Shown here: in pieces, positions 1 through 5,994 of the stretch | How the letters are laid out: every line of letters starts with the position of its first letter | Numbering within the stretch: position 1 is the stretch's first letter | Origin: a bacterium | Lineage (GTDB): Bacteria; UBP14; UBA6098; B30-G16 | Assembly (NCBI GenBank): GCA_027064665.1 | Contig: JAMOPH010000372.1 | Coordinates: 1-6,945, forward strand | Length of the DNA: 6,945 nt | Direction of reading: 5' to 3' | The notes under the pieces: generated by a model | The model's input: the letters and a program-made list of their open reading frames with translations, nothing else | What the model was told of the DNA's origin: nothing | Database searches by the model: none | Program-made: the position numbers and the translations under genes

Positions 1-2916
1 GCGCCGATTCTGGTGAGTCCGGACCCTGCGCCCGGCGCGACTAATGTGCCCATCTCCTCGGCAATCTGCTTCAACATCATTGACGATGTGGGCGTGGATA
101 CCACAAGTCTTCAGGTGTGGCTCAACAGCGCTGATGTGACCGATGGTTTTGAAATTGCCGAAATCCTGCCCAACGGATACCGTTTCTGCTATGACCCGCC
201 GGGATTTTTTGACCTCTACACTGATTATGAGGTGCACATCAGGGTTTCCGATATTGACGCCACCCCGCACGAACTTGACACATCATATACCTTCACCACC
301 GGTGGTTTCTGCGGTCCGTCCTTTATGCTTGACCTTGTGGGGTTTGATGTGACCACCGATGGGGACACCCTTGACCAGAGCATAACCATAGGGACTGACA
401 GCGCTGCCTCGGAGGGATACGACAGCCTTGATTTCCCCGCTCCGCCGCCGATTGATTTCTCAGTGGTCTCCCTCAATCCGGACGAGGAGGACACTCTGTT
501 CCCGATGCTGACCCGGGACATCAGGAACAACTGCAATGAGGCGGTTTGGAAGATTATGTTCATTCTCCCCGGAGGAAGCACTCCTGCCGCCACCTGGCTG
601 GAGTGGAATGTTGATGATGTTCCGGTCAGTTCTATGTGGTGTCTGAAAGTTGGCGTGGGCACTCCGGATACTCCGCCGGAGACATATCAACTTATGACCG
701 AGGTTAACCGGGTTGAACTCAACCCCTCTGCCGGCGAGATAGTTTACATCAAATACACCACCGAGTGTGGCGGCGAGGAGACCTACTGCGTCCGGGGTAA
801 TGTGACCGACGAACTCACCGGCGAGGCTATTGAGGGTGCCCAGATTACTATCGGCGGGCTGACCGATTTCTCCGAGTCCGATGGTTCCTATGAAATCTGC
901 GGCTTGGTCAATGGGGAATATGATGTCGTTGCCTACGCTGAGGGCTATGAGACGCTTTACACCAGCGTGACGATTTCCGATGGTGATGCCACGCTGGACC
1001 TTGAGTTGACGCCGATGGGTTATGATGTCTGCGGGACCACCTATGTTGACGGTGAGCCCACCGGCGGCGTGCACATCGTGTTTGGTCCGGTGGAGACATA
1101 CTCCGGCACCGGCGGTGCGTTCTGCGTGCATCTGACCGCCGGAACCTATGAGGTCACCGCCGATTATCCGGGATATCCGGTGTATGTTGACACGGTTGAG
1201 GTGACCGGCGATATGTCGTATAACATCAACATTGAGGCGGGGACCTTCACCGTCAGCGGAGTTGCCTCGCTGGATGGCACTCCCGCCGAGGGAATCACAA
1301 TCACCGTGGATGGCGGGACATCCGTGACCACCGATTCTGCCGGTGCGTACAGCGTGGATGTGTCCTACGGTCTGCATACATTCGTGGCGAGTTATCCGGG
1401 CTATGCCGATGCCGAGACCACGATTCTGGTGGAGAGCGACACCACGCTGGACTTTGACCTTTCGCCCACAACGATTCAGATTTGCGTGAATGTTACGCTT
1501 GAGGGCGCTGACGACAACTCTGGTGCGCTGGTGCAGATGCCTCCTGCCACCGAGATGATGACTCCGCCCTCCGGAACAGTCTGCTTTGACGATATGGATT
1601 GGGGCGAATACACAATCACCGTGTCCAAGGAGTATTACGCCACGGTGGAGACCACGATTACTGCGAACTGCGATACAGCAATTGACATCACGCTGGCGTA
1701 TTACTGGGAGCCCAGCGGGTTGACCTGCGAGTTTGCGCCCACCGAAAGACCGTTCCCCGAGGGCGAGGCGCTTCACACCACAGTAAGTTGGACCATCCCG
1801 ACCGGCACCACGCTGACTCCTTCGCAGTTTGTGATTTACCGTGACGGTGAGCCGATTGACACCACCACGGAAGTTTCCTATGAAGATTACGATGTTGAGG
1901 ACGGCGGGACATACACCTACACCGTGGTTGCCCTGTATGATGATGGCGGTGTCTCGCCGGAGAGCGAGCCGTGTGAGGTCACCATTGAGGTTGAGCCTGA
2001 CGCCAATGAACTTCTTTTGATTGACTTTGATAACGGCGCAGGTTTTGCCGACGATATGGCGAGTCTGCTGTCCTCTATCGGTGTGAGCGACTACACAATG
2101 ACCGGTCCGGATGAGGATATCGCCGCCACTGGCAGGTTCAGTCTTGATGACTATCGTGCTGTGTTTGTGGTGCTTGGTATTCGCGGCGATGGTTCCGATG
2201 AGATTATGTCCGAAGAGATGCAGCAGATGCTGGTGGATTACATTGATGCCGGCGGATTTGTTTACATCTGCGGACCGGACTTCGCTCAGGACTATTCCGG
2301 CACCGACCTGCTTGAAAGATTCTCCTTCAGTGCTATTGAAGGCAACGACTCCACTACTGGAAATGTTCAGTTCGTGACGATGAACTCCATATTCTATCTG
2401 GGCACATCCTGGAGAAGCGATTATGCTTATCAGACCTCTGCGGACCACTATGTGGATGCGCTTGAGCCTGCCGGAAGCGCTCGCCCGATGCTGTATGCCA
2501 ACGAGGATTCAATGGTTGTGGGTGTGTATGTAGGCAGATTGGTTTACACCTCTGTTTATCTGACTGCGGTTGATGAAGCCGGCAGGTTCCTGGGTGGAGT
2601 TCTTGACCAGGTGCCTATCCCCAACACCGAGGTCACCGAACACAGCGCAAAGCCCAAGGCGTTCACCCTTGTGGTCAATCCGAATCCGTTCAATGCCGTG
2701 TGTAATGTGAACTTTGAGATCCCCACAGATGGCGAGGTTGACCTTGCGGTTTACGATGTTATCGGGAACAGAATTGCCACGCTGTATAGCGGAACTTTGT
2801 CCCGCGGCGCATATTCCACTGTCTGGAACGCCGAGGGCGTGCCCACCGGCGTGTATCTGATTAAACTAACTGCCGGCGGAAAAACCCAGATTTCCCGCGC
2901 ACTGCTTGTCAAATAA
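1..2916 (+). CDS. Large modular secreted protein with type IX-type C-terminal sorting domain (5' end missing)
   Basis: The frame is open from base 1, so the gene starts upstream; the GTG at 13 has no Shine-Dalgarno and is probably internal. Counting that GTG as residue 1, domains in order are: Ig-like (Big_5/SbsA type, about 1-97, opening PAPGATNVP); an unassigned beta-rich segment (about 100-252); four carboxypeptidase-regulatory-like beta sandwiches (258-561); a fibronectin III-like domain (about 564-661, with FVIYRDG and TYTYTVVA); an alpha/beta domain (about 665-866, strands LLLIDFD, AVFVVLG and GGFVYICG); and a C-terminal sorting domain (about 884-967) with NPNPFNAVCNVNFEIP, VYDVIGNRIATL and GVYLIKL, ending in basic residues. 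This tail is the family signature of cargo of the type IX (Por) system, so export to the cell surface or medium is expected. No catalytic motif is recognised; adhesion, matrix or carbohydrate binding are possibilities. A strong terminator follows. Confidence 0.85.
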   Translation, partial: APILVSPDPAPGATNVPISSAICFNIIDDVGVDTTSLQVWLNSADVTDGFEIAEILPNGYRFCYDPPGFFDLYTDYEVHIRVSDIDATPHELDTSYTFTTGGFCGPSFMLDLVGFDVTTDGDTLDQSITIGTDSAASEGYDSLDFPAPPPIDFSVVSLNPDEEDTLFPMLTRDIRNNCNEAVWKIMFILPGGSTPAATWLEWNVDDVPVSSMWCLKVGVGTPDTPPETYQLMTEVNRVELNPSAGEIVYIKYTTECGGEETYCVRGNVTDELTGEAIEGAQITIGGLTDFSESDGSYEICGLVNGEYDVVAYAEGYETLYTSVTISDGDATLDLELTPMGYDVCGTTYVDGEPTGGVHIVFGPVETYSGTGGAFCVHLTAGTYEVTADYPGYPVYVDTVEVTGDMSYNINIEAGTFTVSGVASLDGTPAEGITITVDGGTSVTTDSAGAYSVDVSYGLHTFVASYPGYADAETTILVESDTTLDFDLSPTTIQICVNVTLEGADDNSGALVQMPPATEMMTPPSGTVCFDDMDWGEYTITVSKEYYATVETTITANCDTAIDITLAYYWEPSGLTCEFAPTERPFPEGEALHTTVSWTIPTGTTLTPSQFVIYRDGEPIDTTTEVSYEDYDVEDGGTYTYTVVALYDDGGVSPESEPCEVTIEVEPDANELLLIDFDNGAGFADDMASLLSSIGVSDYTMTGPDEDIAATGRFSLDDYRAVFVVLGIRGDGSDEIMSEEMQQMLVDYIDAGGFVYICGPDFAQDYSGTDLLERFSFSAIEGNDSTTGNVQFVTMNSIFYLGTSWRSDYAYQTSADHYVDALEPAGSARPMLYANEDSMVVGVYVGRLVYTSVYLTAVDEAGRFLGGVLDQVPIPNTEVTEHSAKPKAFTLVVNPNPFNAVCNVNFEIPTDGEVDLAVYDVIGNRIATLYSGTLSRGAYSTVWNAEGVPTGVYLIKLTAGGKTQISRALLVK
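784..1695 (+). repeat. Four tandem carboxypeptidase-regulatory-like domains within the secreted protein
   Basis: This is a protein-level tandem repeat of about 75 residues per unit. With GTG 13 as residue 1 the units are about 258-334, 338-409, 411-485 and 487-561. Each follows the same plan: an opening beta strand, a short G-rich turn, a 'G-x-Y/F-x-V/I' central strand, a 'G-x-Y-x-V' strand, an aromatic 'GY' or 'YPGY' motif, and a closing 'L-x-L' strand. Units 2 and 3 are closest (both carry YPGY); unit 4 has drifted (KEYY). Such prealbumin-like sandwiches usually act as spacers or ligand-binding modules in surface proteins. DNA identity is too low for a recent duplication. Confidence 0.7.
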
Positions 2917-2941
2917 TGCGGGGAATCATCCGATGGATAAC

Positions 2942-2972
2942 AAAGCCCCTCCGGTTCTGGAGGGGCTTTTTT
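2942..2972 (+). terminator. Strong intrinsic terminator of the secreted protein gene
   Basis: AAAGCCCCTCC (2942-2952) pairs perfectly with GGAGGGGCTTT (2959-2969) around the 6-nt loop GGTTCT. The right arm runs into six consecutive T (2967-2972). It starts 26 nt after the TAA at 2914-2916, which suits rho-independent termination of the plus-strand gene. In the minus direction the stem is the same but the T-tract is only TTTGTT, so it would be a weaker terminator for lpxA. Confidence 0.88.
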
Positions 2973-2978
2973 GTGGAT

Positions 2979-3012
2979 AACAAAGTCCCACTGGTTGTAA
3001 GGGGGTTTTGTT
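2979..3012. terminator. Possible second, degenerate terminator hairpin
   Basis: In the diverged second repeat copy, AACAAAGTCCC (2979-2989) can pair with GGGGTTTTGTT (3002-3012) over 11 pairs, two of them G-U in the plus-strand RNA, with a 12-nt loop. On the minus strand the two wobble positions become A-C mismatches, so the hairpin would be weaker there. It may back up the stronger upstream hairpin, or simply be a decayed copy. Confidence 0.35.
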
Positions 3013-3046
3013 GTGGAGTTCTTGTTATGGGCAGTTCAACAGTTTT

Positions 3047-3079
3047 CAGGGGGTGCGGGTGGCCGGTAAGACGCCCCTG
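3047..3079 (-). terminator. Possible weak hairpin just after lpxA
   Basis: Read on the minus strand, CAGGGG (3079-3074) and CCCCTG (3052-3047) form a 6-bp stem that starts 3 bases past the lpxA stop codon, with a long 21-nt loop. Only AAAAC follows, with no T-run. It fits the position of an lpxA 3' structure but is poor as an intrinsic terminator. The tandem hairpins at 2942-3012 may serve lpxA instead. Confidence 0.2.
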
Positions 3080-3082
3080 GTT

Positions 3083-3874
3083 TCACACGGTTTCCCCTCT
3101 CAATATTCCCCTGCAACTGCGGTTTTCCACAAAGCGCAGGATGTGTTTGACCTCGTCGTATTTGTCCAGTTTTTCTGCGTGTATTTTAGATAGCGCTTCC
3201 TCAAGAGACAGTCCGCGGCGGGTGATGTAGACAACTGCCTTGTGGATTGCGTCAATGATGTGGGAGGGGAAATTCCGCCGGCGCAGACCGATGCGGTTTA
3301 TGTCGTGCACTTTTGCCGGATTGCCCGACACCAGCGCGAACGGGAGGACATCCTGAAGGACCATAGACGCCGCCCCGACCATAGCCAGTCTGCCGATGTG
3401 CACAAACTGATGGATTCCAACCAGACCGCCAATGATTGCTTCGTCCTCAATGACCGTGTGTCCGCCCATATTGACGGCGTTTGCCAGAATCACGCCGTTG
3501 CCTATATGGCAGTCGTGGGCGATGTGGACATAAGCCATAAGGAGGTTGTTGTCGCCGATTTTTGTGACCCCGCCGCCACCGGCGGTCCCGCGGTGAATCG
3601 TGACGAACTCACGGATGGTGTTGTTCTTCCCGATAATGACTTCCGTGGGCTCGCCGCGGTATTTGAGGTCCTGCGGGGGAAGACCTATTGAGGCGGAGAA
3701 CAAAATTTTTGTCCCCTCGCCGATGGTGGTTTTGCCCTCAATTATCGTGTGCGGACCAATATACACCCCATCGCCGATTTTCACCTCGCCGCGGATTATC
3801 ACATACTCGGAAATTTCGGCGTCCCCTATCTCCGCAGTCGGCGAGATAACCGCAGTCTCGTGTATCTTTGCCAT
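3083..3874 (-). CDS. lpxA: Acyl-ACP--UDP-N-acetylglucosamine O-acyltransferase (LpxA)
   Basis: LpxA catalyses the first step of lipid A synthesis in the cytoplasm, moving a 3-hydroxyacyl chain from ACP to UDP-GlcNAc. The protein is 263 aa from the ATG at 3874 (E. coli LpxA is 262). Most of it is hexapeptide repeats forming a left-handed beta helix, then a C-terminal helical part. Family landmarks are present: GLPPQDLKYRGE (uridine/GlcNAc site, Asp69 from this ATG), HIAHDC with the catalytic His120, GGH with His139, IHQF with His155, GNPAKV and GLRRRNF. In-frame GTG (3877) and TTG (3880) lie just upstream. A weak GAGAAAG sits about 7 nt before the TTG and 13 before the ATG, so the start is not fully decided; MAKIHETAVI is the usual kind of N-terminus. 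No fabZ, lpxB or lpxD is adjacent: downstream is the convergent secreted-protein gene, upstream the divergent oxidative-stress operon. Confidence 0.95.
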   Translation of the reverse strand: MAKIHETAVISPTAEIGDAEISEYVIIRGEVKIGDGVYIGPHTIIEGKTTIGEGTKILFSASIGLPPQDLKYRGEPTEVIIGKNNTIREFVTIHRGTAGGGGVTKIGDNNLLMAYVHIAHDCHIGNGVILANAVNMGGHTVIEDEAIIGGLVGIHQFVHIGRLAMVGAASMVLQDVLPFALVSGNPAKVHDINRIGLRRRNFPSHIIDAIHKAVVYITRRGLSLEEALSKIHAEKLDKYDEVKHILRFVENRSCRGILRGETV

Positions 3875-3910
3875 CACCAAAACTTTACTTTCTCATTCCG
3901 TTTTTGCAAG

Positions 3911-3932
3911 GGCAAATTTCTGAAATTTCGCC
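3911..3932. promoter_or_regulatory. 7-1-7 inverted repeat, candidate operator or UP-type element
   Basis: AAATTTC (3914-3920), a single T, then GAAATTT (3922-3928) form a perfect 7-1-7 inverted repeat. It is flanked by GGC on the left and, after one extra C, GCC on the right. It lies 10 bp upstream of the -35 of the rubredoxin promoter and 37 bp before the lpxA start. The 7-1-7 geometry is that of Fur/PerR family boxes, although the bases differ from the classical consensus. The A-tracts here and at 3933-3938 (about -44 to -39) could instead act as an UP element. Confidence 0.4.
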
Positions 3933-3942
3933 AAAAAAGTCC

Positions 3943-3970
3943 TTGACATAGAAAGTAAAACATTTATAAT
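3943..3970 (+). promoter_or_regulatory. Consensus sigma-70 promoter of the rubredoxin operon
   Basis: TTGACA at 3943-3948 and TATAAT at 3965-3970 both match the housekeeping consensus exactly and are 16 bp apart. An A-tract (3933-3938) lies upstream. The expected transcript start near 3977 gives a leader of about 100 nt before the rubredoxin ATG. The promoter is intrinsically strong, so regulation by a repressor is likely. On the opposite strand a weak divergent promoter for lpxA is possible (TTGTAT at 3995-3990 and TATTAT at 3971-3966, 18 bp apart), which would share the same AT-rich core. Confidence 0.85.
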
Positions 3971-3978
3971 AAATTTAA
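3964..3978. promoter_or_regulatory. PerR-box-like sequence over the -10
   Basis: TTATAAT A AATTTAA matches the Bacillus PerR-box consensus TTATAATnATTATAA at 12 of 14 fixed positions: the left half is perfect and the right half differs at two bases. It covers the -10 hexamer and the expected start site, where a bound repressor would block transcription. Rubrerythrin and flavodiiron genes are known PerR targets in anaerobes. The region is very AT-rich and the -10 itself contributes most of the left half, so chance resemblance is a real alternative. Confidence 0.4.
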
Positions 3979-3993
3979 GATTAAAATAAATAC

Positions 3994-4017
3994 AAACCTC
4001 AGAGATTTCTCTGGTTT
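3994..4017 (+). promoter_or_regulatory. Hairpin in the 5' leader of the operon, possible attenuator
   Basis: CAGAG (4000-4004) pairs with CTCTG (4009-4013) around an ATTT loop. AAAC (3994-3997) can extend the stem with GTTT (4014-4017) across a 2-nt bulge. The sequence continues TTG TCTTGG, so a short T-rich tail follows. It begins about 17 nt after the predicted transcript start. It could be a weak terminator/attenuator or a 5' stabilising stem. No known riboswitch is recognised. Confidence 0.3.
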
Positions 4018-4077
4018 TTGTCTTGGTGTTAAGATATATTTGGGAAAAGTAGAGGGTCAAAAATAAAAGGAGGGATG

Positions 4078-4242
4078 ATGAAGAAGTATCGCTGTGGCAT
4101 CTGCGGGTATGTCTATGACCCCGAGAGGGGAGACCCCGATGGTGGGATTGCGCCGGGGACGCCGTTTGAGGAGATTCCCGATGACTGGAGTTGCCCCATT
4201 TGCGGCGCAAGCAAAGATGCCTTTGAACCAGTTGAAGAATAA
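4078..4242 (+). CDS. rd: Rubredoxin
   Basis: This is a 54-aa cytoplasmic one-electron carrier with a single Fe(Cys)4 centre. Cys6 and Cys9 lie in CGICGYVYDP and Cys39 and Cys42 in DDWSCPICG, the two standard rubredoxin knuckles. Conserved Tyr4, Tyr11, Tyr13, Pro15, Phe30, Pro34, Trp37 and Phe49 are in place and the length is typical. Two ATGs are adjacent (4075 and 4078). AGGAGG at 4068-4073 is only 1 nt from the first and 4 nt from the second, so 4078 is preferred. It is the first gene of the operon, 14 nt before the flavodiiron gene, and its most likely partner is that protein, which lacks a fused rubredoxin domain; rubrerythrin is a second candidate acceptor. Confidence 0.95.
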   Translation: MKKYRCGICGYVYDPERGDPDGGIAPGTPFEEIPDDWSCPICGASKDAFEPVEE

Positions 4243-4256
4243 AAAGGAGAGTTTCA

Positions 4257-5441
4257 ATGGCTGTGAGAAAAGTGAGGGACAGAATCTATTCTGTTGGTGC
4301 GGTAGATTGGGACAGGCGGATGTTTGATGAACTCATCCCTCTGCCCGAGGGCACAAGTTATAATGCATATCTGATAATGGGGTCTGAGAAGACGGCGCTG
4401 CTGGACACGGTTGACCCCACAAAAACACAGGTTCTGCTTGATAATCTGGCGGAATTGGGAGTTGACCGGATTGACTATGTAATCTCCCATCACGCCGAGC
4501 AGGACCACTCCGGCTCAATCCCGGCGGTGCTGGAAAAATTCCCGATGGCAAAGGTGGTCACCAACGCCAAGTGCAAAAACCTGCTGATGCTGCATCTTCA
4601 CATCCCCGAGGACAAATTTATGGTGATAGACGACGGCGAGACGCTCTCGCTGGGCGATAAAACCCTCAAATTTATCATCACCCCGTGGGTGCACTGGCCC
4701 GAGACGATGGTCACATATCTTGTTGAGGACAAAATCCTTTTCACCTGCGACTTTTTCGGCTCGCATCTGGCGACAAGCGACCTTTATGTCCGTGATGAGG
4801 GGGCTGTGTATTACGGCGCCAAGCGCTATTACGCCGAAATTATGATGCCCTTCAGGAACAATATCCGCTCTCATCTGAAAAAACTTGCCGAATATAAGAT
4901 AGAACTTATCGCCCCGAGCCACGGTCCCATTTATGACAATCCGCAGTTTATAATTAATGCCTACGCCGACTGGATTTCCGATAAGGTGGCGAACGAGGTG
5001 GTGATTCCCTATGTCTCAATGCACGGGAGCACTGAGATTATGGTCAACCGCCTGATTGATGCGCTGATGAAATTGGGTGTCCGGGTGATGCCCTTCAACC
5101 TGCCGAAATCGGATACTGGCGAACTTGCGATGGCTCTGGTTGATGCTGCCACGGTGGTTATCGGCACGCCGACGGTTCTGGTGGGGGCTCATCCCGCCGC
5201 CGTCTATGCCGTATTTTTGACCAACGCCCTCAGACCAAAGGTGAGGTTCGTCTCCATAATTGGCTCATTCGGTTGGGGCGGACAGACTATCAACCAGATA
5301 ACCGGGCTTATCACAAACATCAAGCCCGAAATAATTGAGCCGGTGCTGGTCAAGGGTCTTCCCACCGAGGAGGACCTCAAAAAAATTGACCAGTTGGCAG
5401 AAACAATTTTCGAAAAGCACAAACAGTTGGGAATAGCGTAA
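4257..5441 (+). CDS. fprA: Flavodiiron protein (FprA/ROO type, O2 or NO reductase)
   Basis: This 394-aa class A flavodiiron protein reduces O2 to water, or NO to N2O, with electrons from rubredoxin. Residues 1 to about 245 form the metallo-beta-lactamase-like diiron domain with every ligand present: His79, Glu81 and Asp83 in HHAEQDHSG, then His146, Asp165 and His222. Positions 79 to 165 carry the same numbers as in Desulfovibrio ROO. Residues from about 248 form the flavodoxin-like FMN domain: SMHGSTE (phosphate loop), GTPTVLVGAHP and GSFGWGG. There is no C-terminal rubredoxin or flavin reductase extension, consistent with the separate rubredoxin gene upstream. AAGGAG lies 6-7 nt before the ATG. 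Sequence alone does not settle O2 versus NO preference; the neighbours favour O2. Confidence 0.96.
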   Translation: MAVRKVRDRIYSVGAVDWDRRMFDELIPLPEGTSYNAYLIMGSEKTALLDTVDPTKTQVLLDNLAELGVDRIDYVISHHAEQDHSGSIPAVLEKFPMAKVVTNAKCKNLLMLHLHIPEDKFMVIDDGETLSLGDKTLKFIITPWVHWPETMVTYLVEDKILFTCDFFGSHLATSDLYVRDEGAVYYGAKRYYAEIMMPFRNNIRSHLKKLAEYKIELIAPSHGPIYDNPQFIINAYADWISDKVANEVVIPYVSMHGSTEIMVNRLIDALMKLGVRVMPFNLPKSDTGELAMALVDAATVVIGTPTVLVGAHPAAVYAVFLTNALRPKVRFVSIIGSFGWGGQTINQITGLITNIKPEIIEPVLVKGLPTEEDLKKIDQLAETIFEKHKQLGIA

Positions 5442-5458
5442 AGGCAGGAGGTGGAAAG

Positions 5459-5947
5459 ATGCTCAGCAAGAGAATGGAGGATGCCCTCAACAGGCAGATA
5501 AATGAGGAACTTTACTCGGCGTATCTGTATCAGGCGATGTCTGCGTGGGCGGAGGCGGAAAACTACAAGGGCGCCGCAAAATGGATGGCTGCCCAGGCAA
5601 AAGAGGAAGTGGAACACGCCGCAAAGTTCTACAATTTCATCCTTGAGCGGGGCGGCAAAGTCAAACTTCTGGCGATAAAACAGCCCCCGTCGGAGTGGAA
5701 ATCCCTTCTGGAAATCTTCGAGGCGGCTTACGAGCACGAAAAGCACATCACCAAGTGCATAAACGACCTGTATGAACTTGCTACCCGCGAGAGGGACTAT
5801 TCCACTCAGGTTTTCCTGCACTGGTTTATTGAGGAGCAGGTTGAGGAGGAGGCGCAGACCCTTGAGATTGCCGAACTTCTCCGCCGCGCCGGCGACAGCA
5901 CCAACGCAATCCTTATGATTGACGCCAAATTGGGCGCAAGAGAATAA
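5459..5947 (+). CDS. ftnA: Ferritin (FtnA-type, non-haem)
   Basis: A 162-aa four-helix-bundle protein expected to assemble into a 24-subunit shell that oxidises Fe(II) and stores it as a mineral. The ferroxidase residues fall at the same numbers as in E. coli FtnA: Glu17 (NEELYSAYLY), Tyr24, Glu50 and His53 (EEVEHA), Glu94 (YEHEKHI), Gln127 and Glu130 (EEQVEEE). There is no obvious haem-ligating Met of bacterioferritin type. AGGAGGTGG precedes the ATG; the gene starts 17 nt after the flavodiiron stop and is clearly co-transcribed. In this setting it would lower free iron, and with it Fenton chemistry, during oxygen exposure. Confidence 0.94.
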   Translation: MLSKRMEDALNRQINEELYSAYLYQAMSAWAEAENYKGAAKWMAAQAKEEVEHAAKFYNFILERGGKVKLLAIKQPPSEWKSLLEIFEAAYEHEKHITKCINDLYELATRERDYSTQVFLHWFIEEQVEEEAQTLEIAELLRRAGDSTNAILMIDAKLGARE

Positions 5948-5952
5948 GTGCA

Positions 5953-5974
5953 TCTGCTGAAATATTGCAGCAGA
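5953..5974 (+). other. Intercistronic hairpin between ferritin and Dps-like genes
   Basis: TCTGCTG (5953-5959) pairs perfectly with CAGCAGA (5968-5974) around an 8-nt AT-rich loop. It starts 5 nt after the ferritin stop and ends 8 nt before the next Shine-Dalgarno. No T-run follows, so it is not a terminator. It may protect or process the mRNA, or tune expression of the downstream genes. Confidence 0.4.
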
Positions 5975-5982
5975 CAAAAACA

Positions 5983-5988
5983 GGGAGG
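5983..5988 (+). promoter_or_regulatory. Ribosome binding site that fixes a TTG start
   Basis: GGGAGG lies 6 nt before TTG 5995-5997, the ideal spacing. The only in-frame alternative upstream, TTG 5965, lies within the hairpin loop and has no Shine-Dalgarno. No ATG occurs in frame until well inside the conserved helix A/B region (ATG 6127), so the TTG at 5995 is the start. Confidence 0.8.
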
Positions 5989-5994
5989 ATTACC

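Larger units (their letters stand above)
2934..3013. repeat. Tandem duplication of a 40-bp terminator unit
   Basis: Bases 2934-2973 and 2974-3013 align without gaps at 31 of 40 positions. Both begin with the identical 12-mer TGGATAACAAAG and share GGTT in the loop region and a G-run followed by a T-run. Copy 1 carries a perfect 11-bp stem. The substitutions in copy 2 break that stem, but it can form a shifted one. Head-to-tail duplication followed by divergence is the simplest reading. Confidence 0.7.

Noticed and set aside
784..1695. Repeated GC-rich segments considered as a DNA repeat or CRISPR-like array
   Set aside because: The periodicity is at protein level (about 75 residues), nucleotide identity is low, and there are no uniform short repeats with spacers.
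460..2448. 662-codon open frame on the minus strand, antisense to the secreted protein gene
   Set aside because: Its translation is a His/Arg/Gly/Ile-rich string with no recognisable family, and it is explained by the Asp/Thr/Gly-rich codon pattern of the sense gene, whose domains are clear.
2916..3230. 104-codon plus-strand frame with an ATG overlapping the stop of the secreted protein (TAATG)
   Set aside because: It runs through the terminator hairpins and then antisense to lpxA, with no Shine-Dalgarno and no recognisable product.
3242..3691. Plus-strand open frame of about 149 codons
   Set aside because: It lies wholly antisense to lpxA, whose hexapeptide repeats and catalytic motif are unambiguous.
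5965..5967. Upstream TTG as the start of the Dps-like gene
   Set aside because: It falls in the intercistronic hairpin loop and lacks a Shine-Dalgarno; TTG 5995 has GGGAGG at ideal spacing.
5204..5977. 257-codon minus-strand open frame opposite the flavodiiron and ferritin genes
   Set aside because: It spans two well-identified genes in antisense and has no family features.
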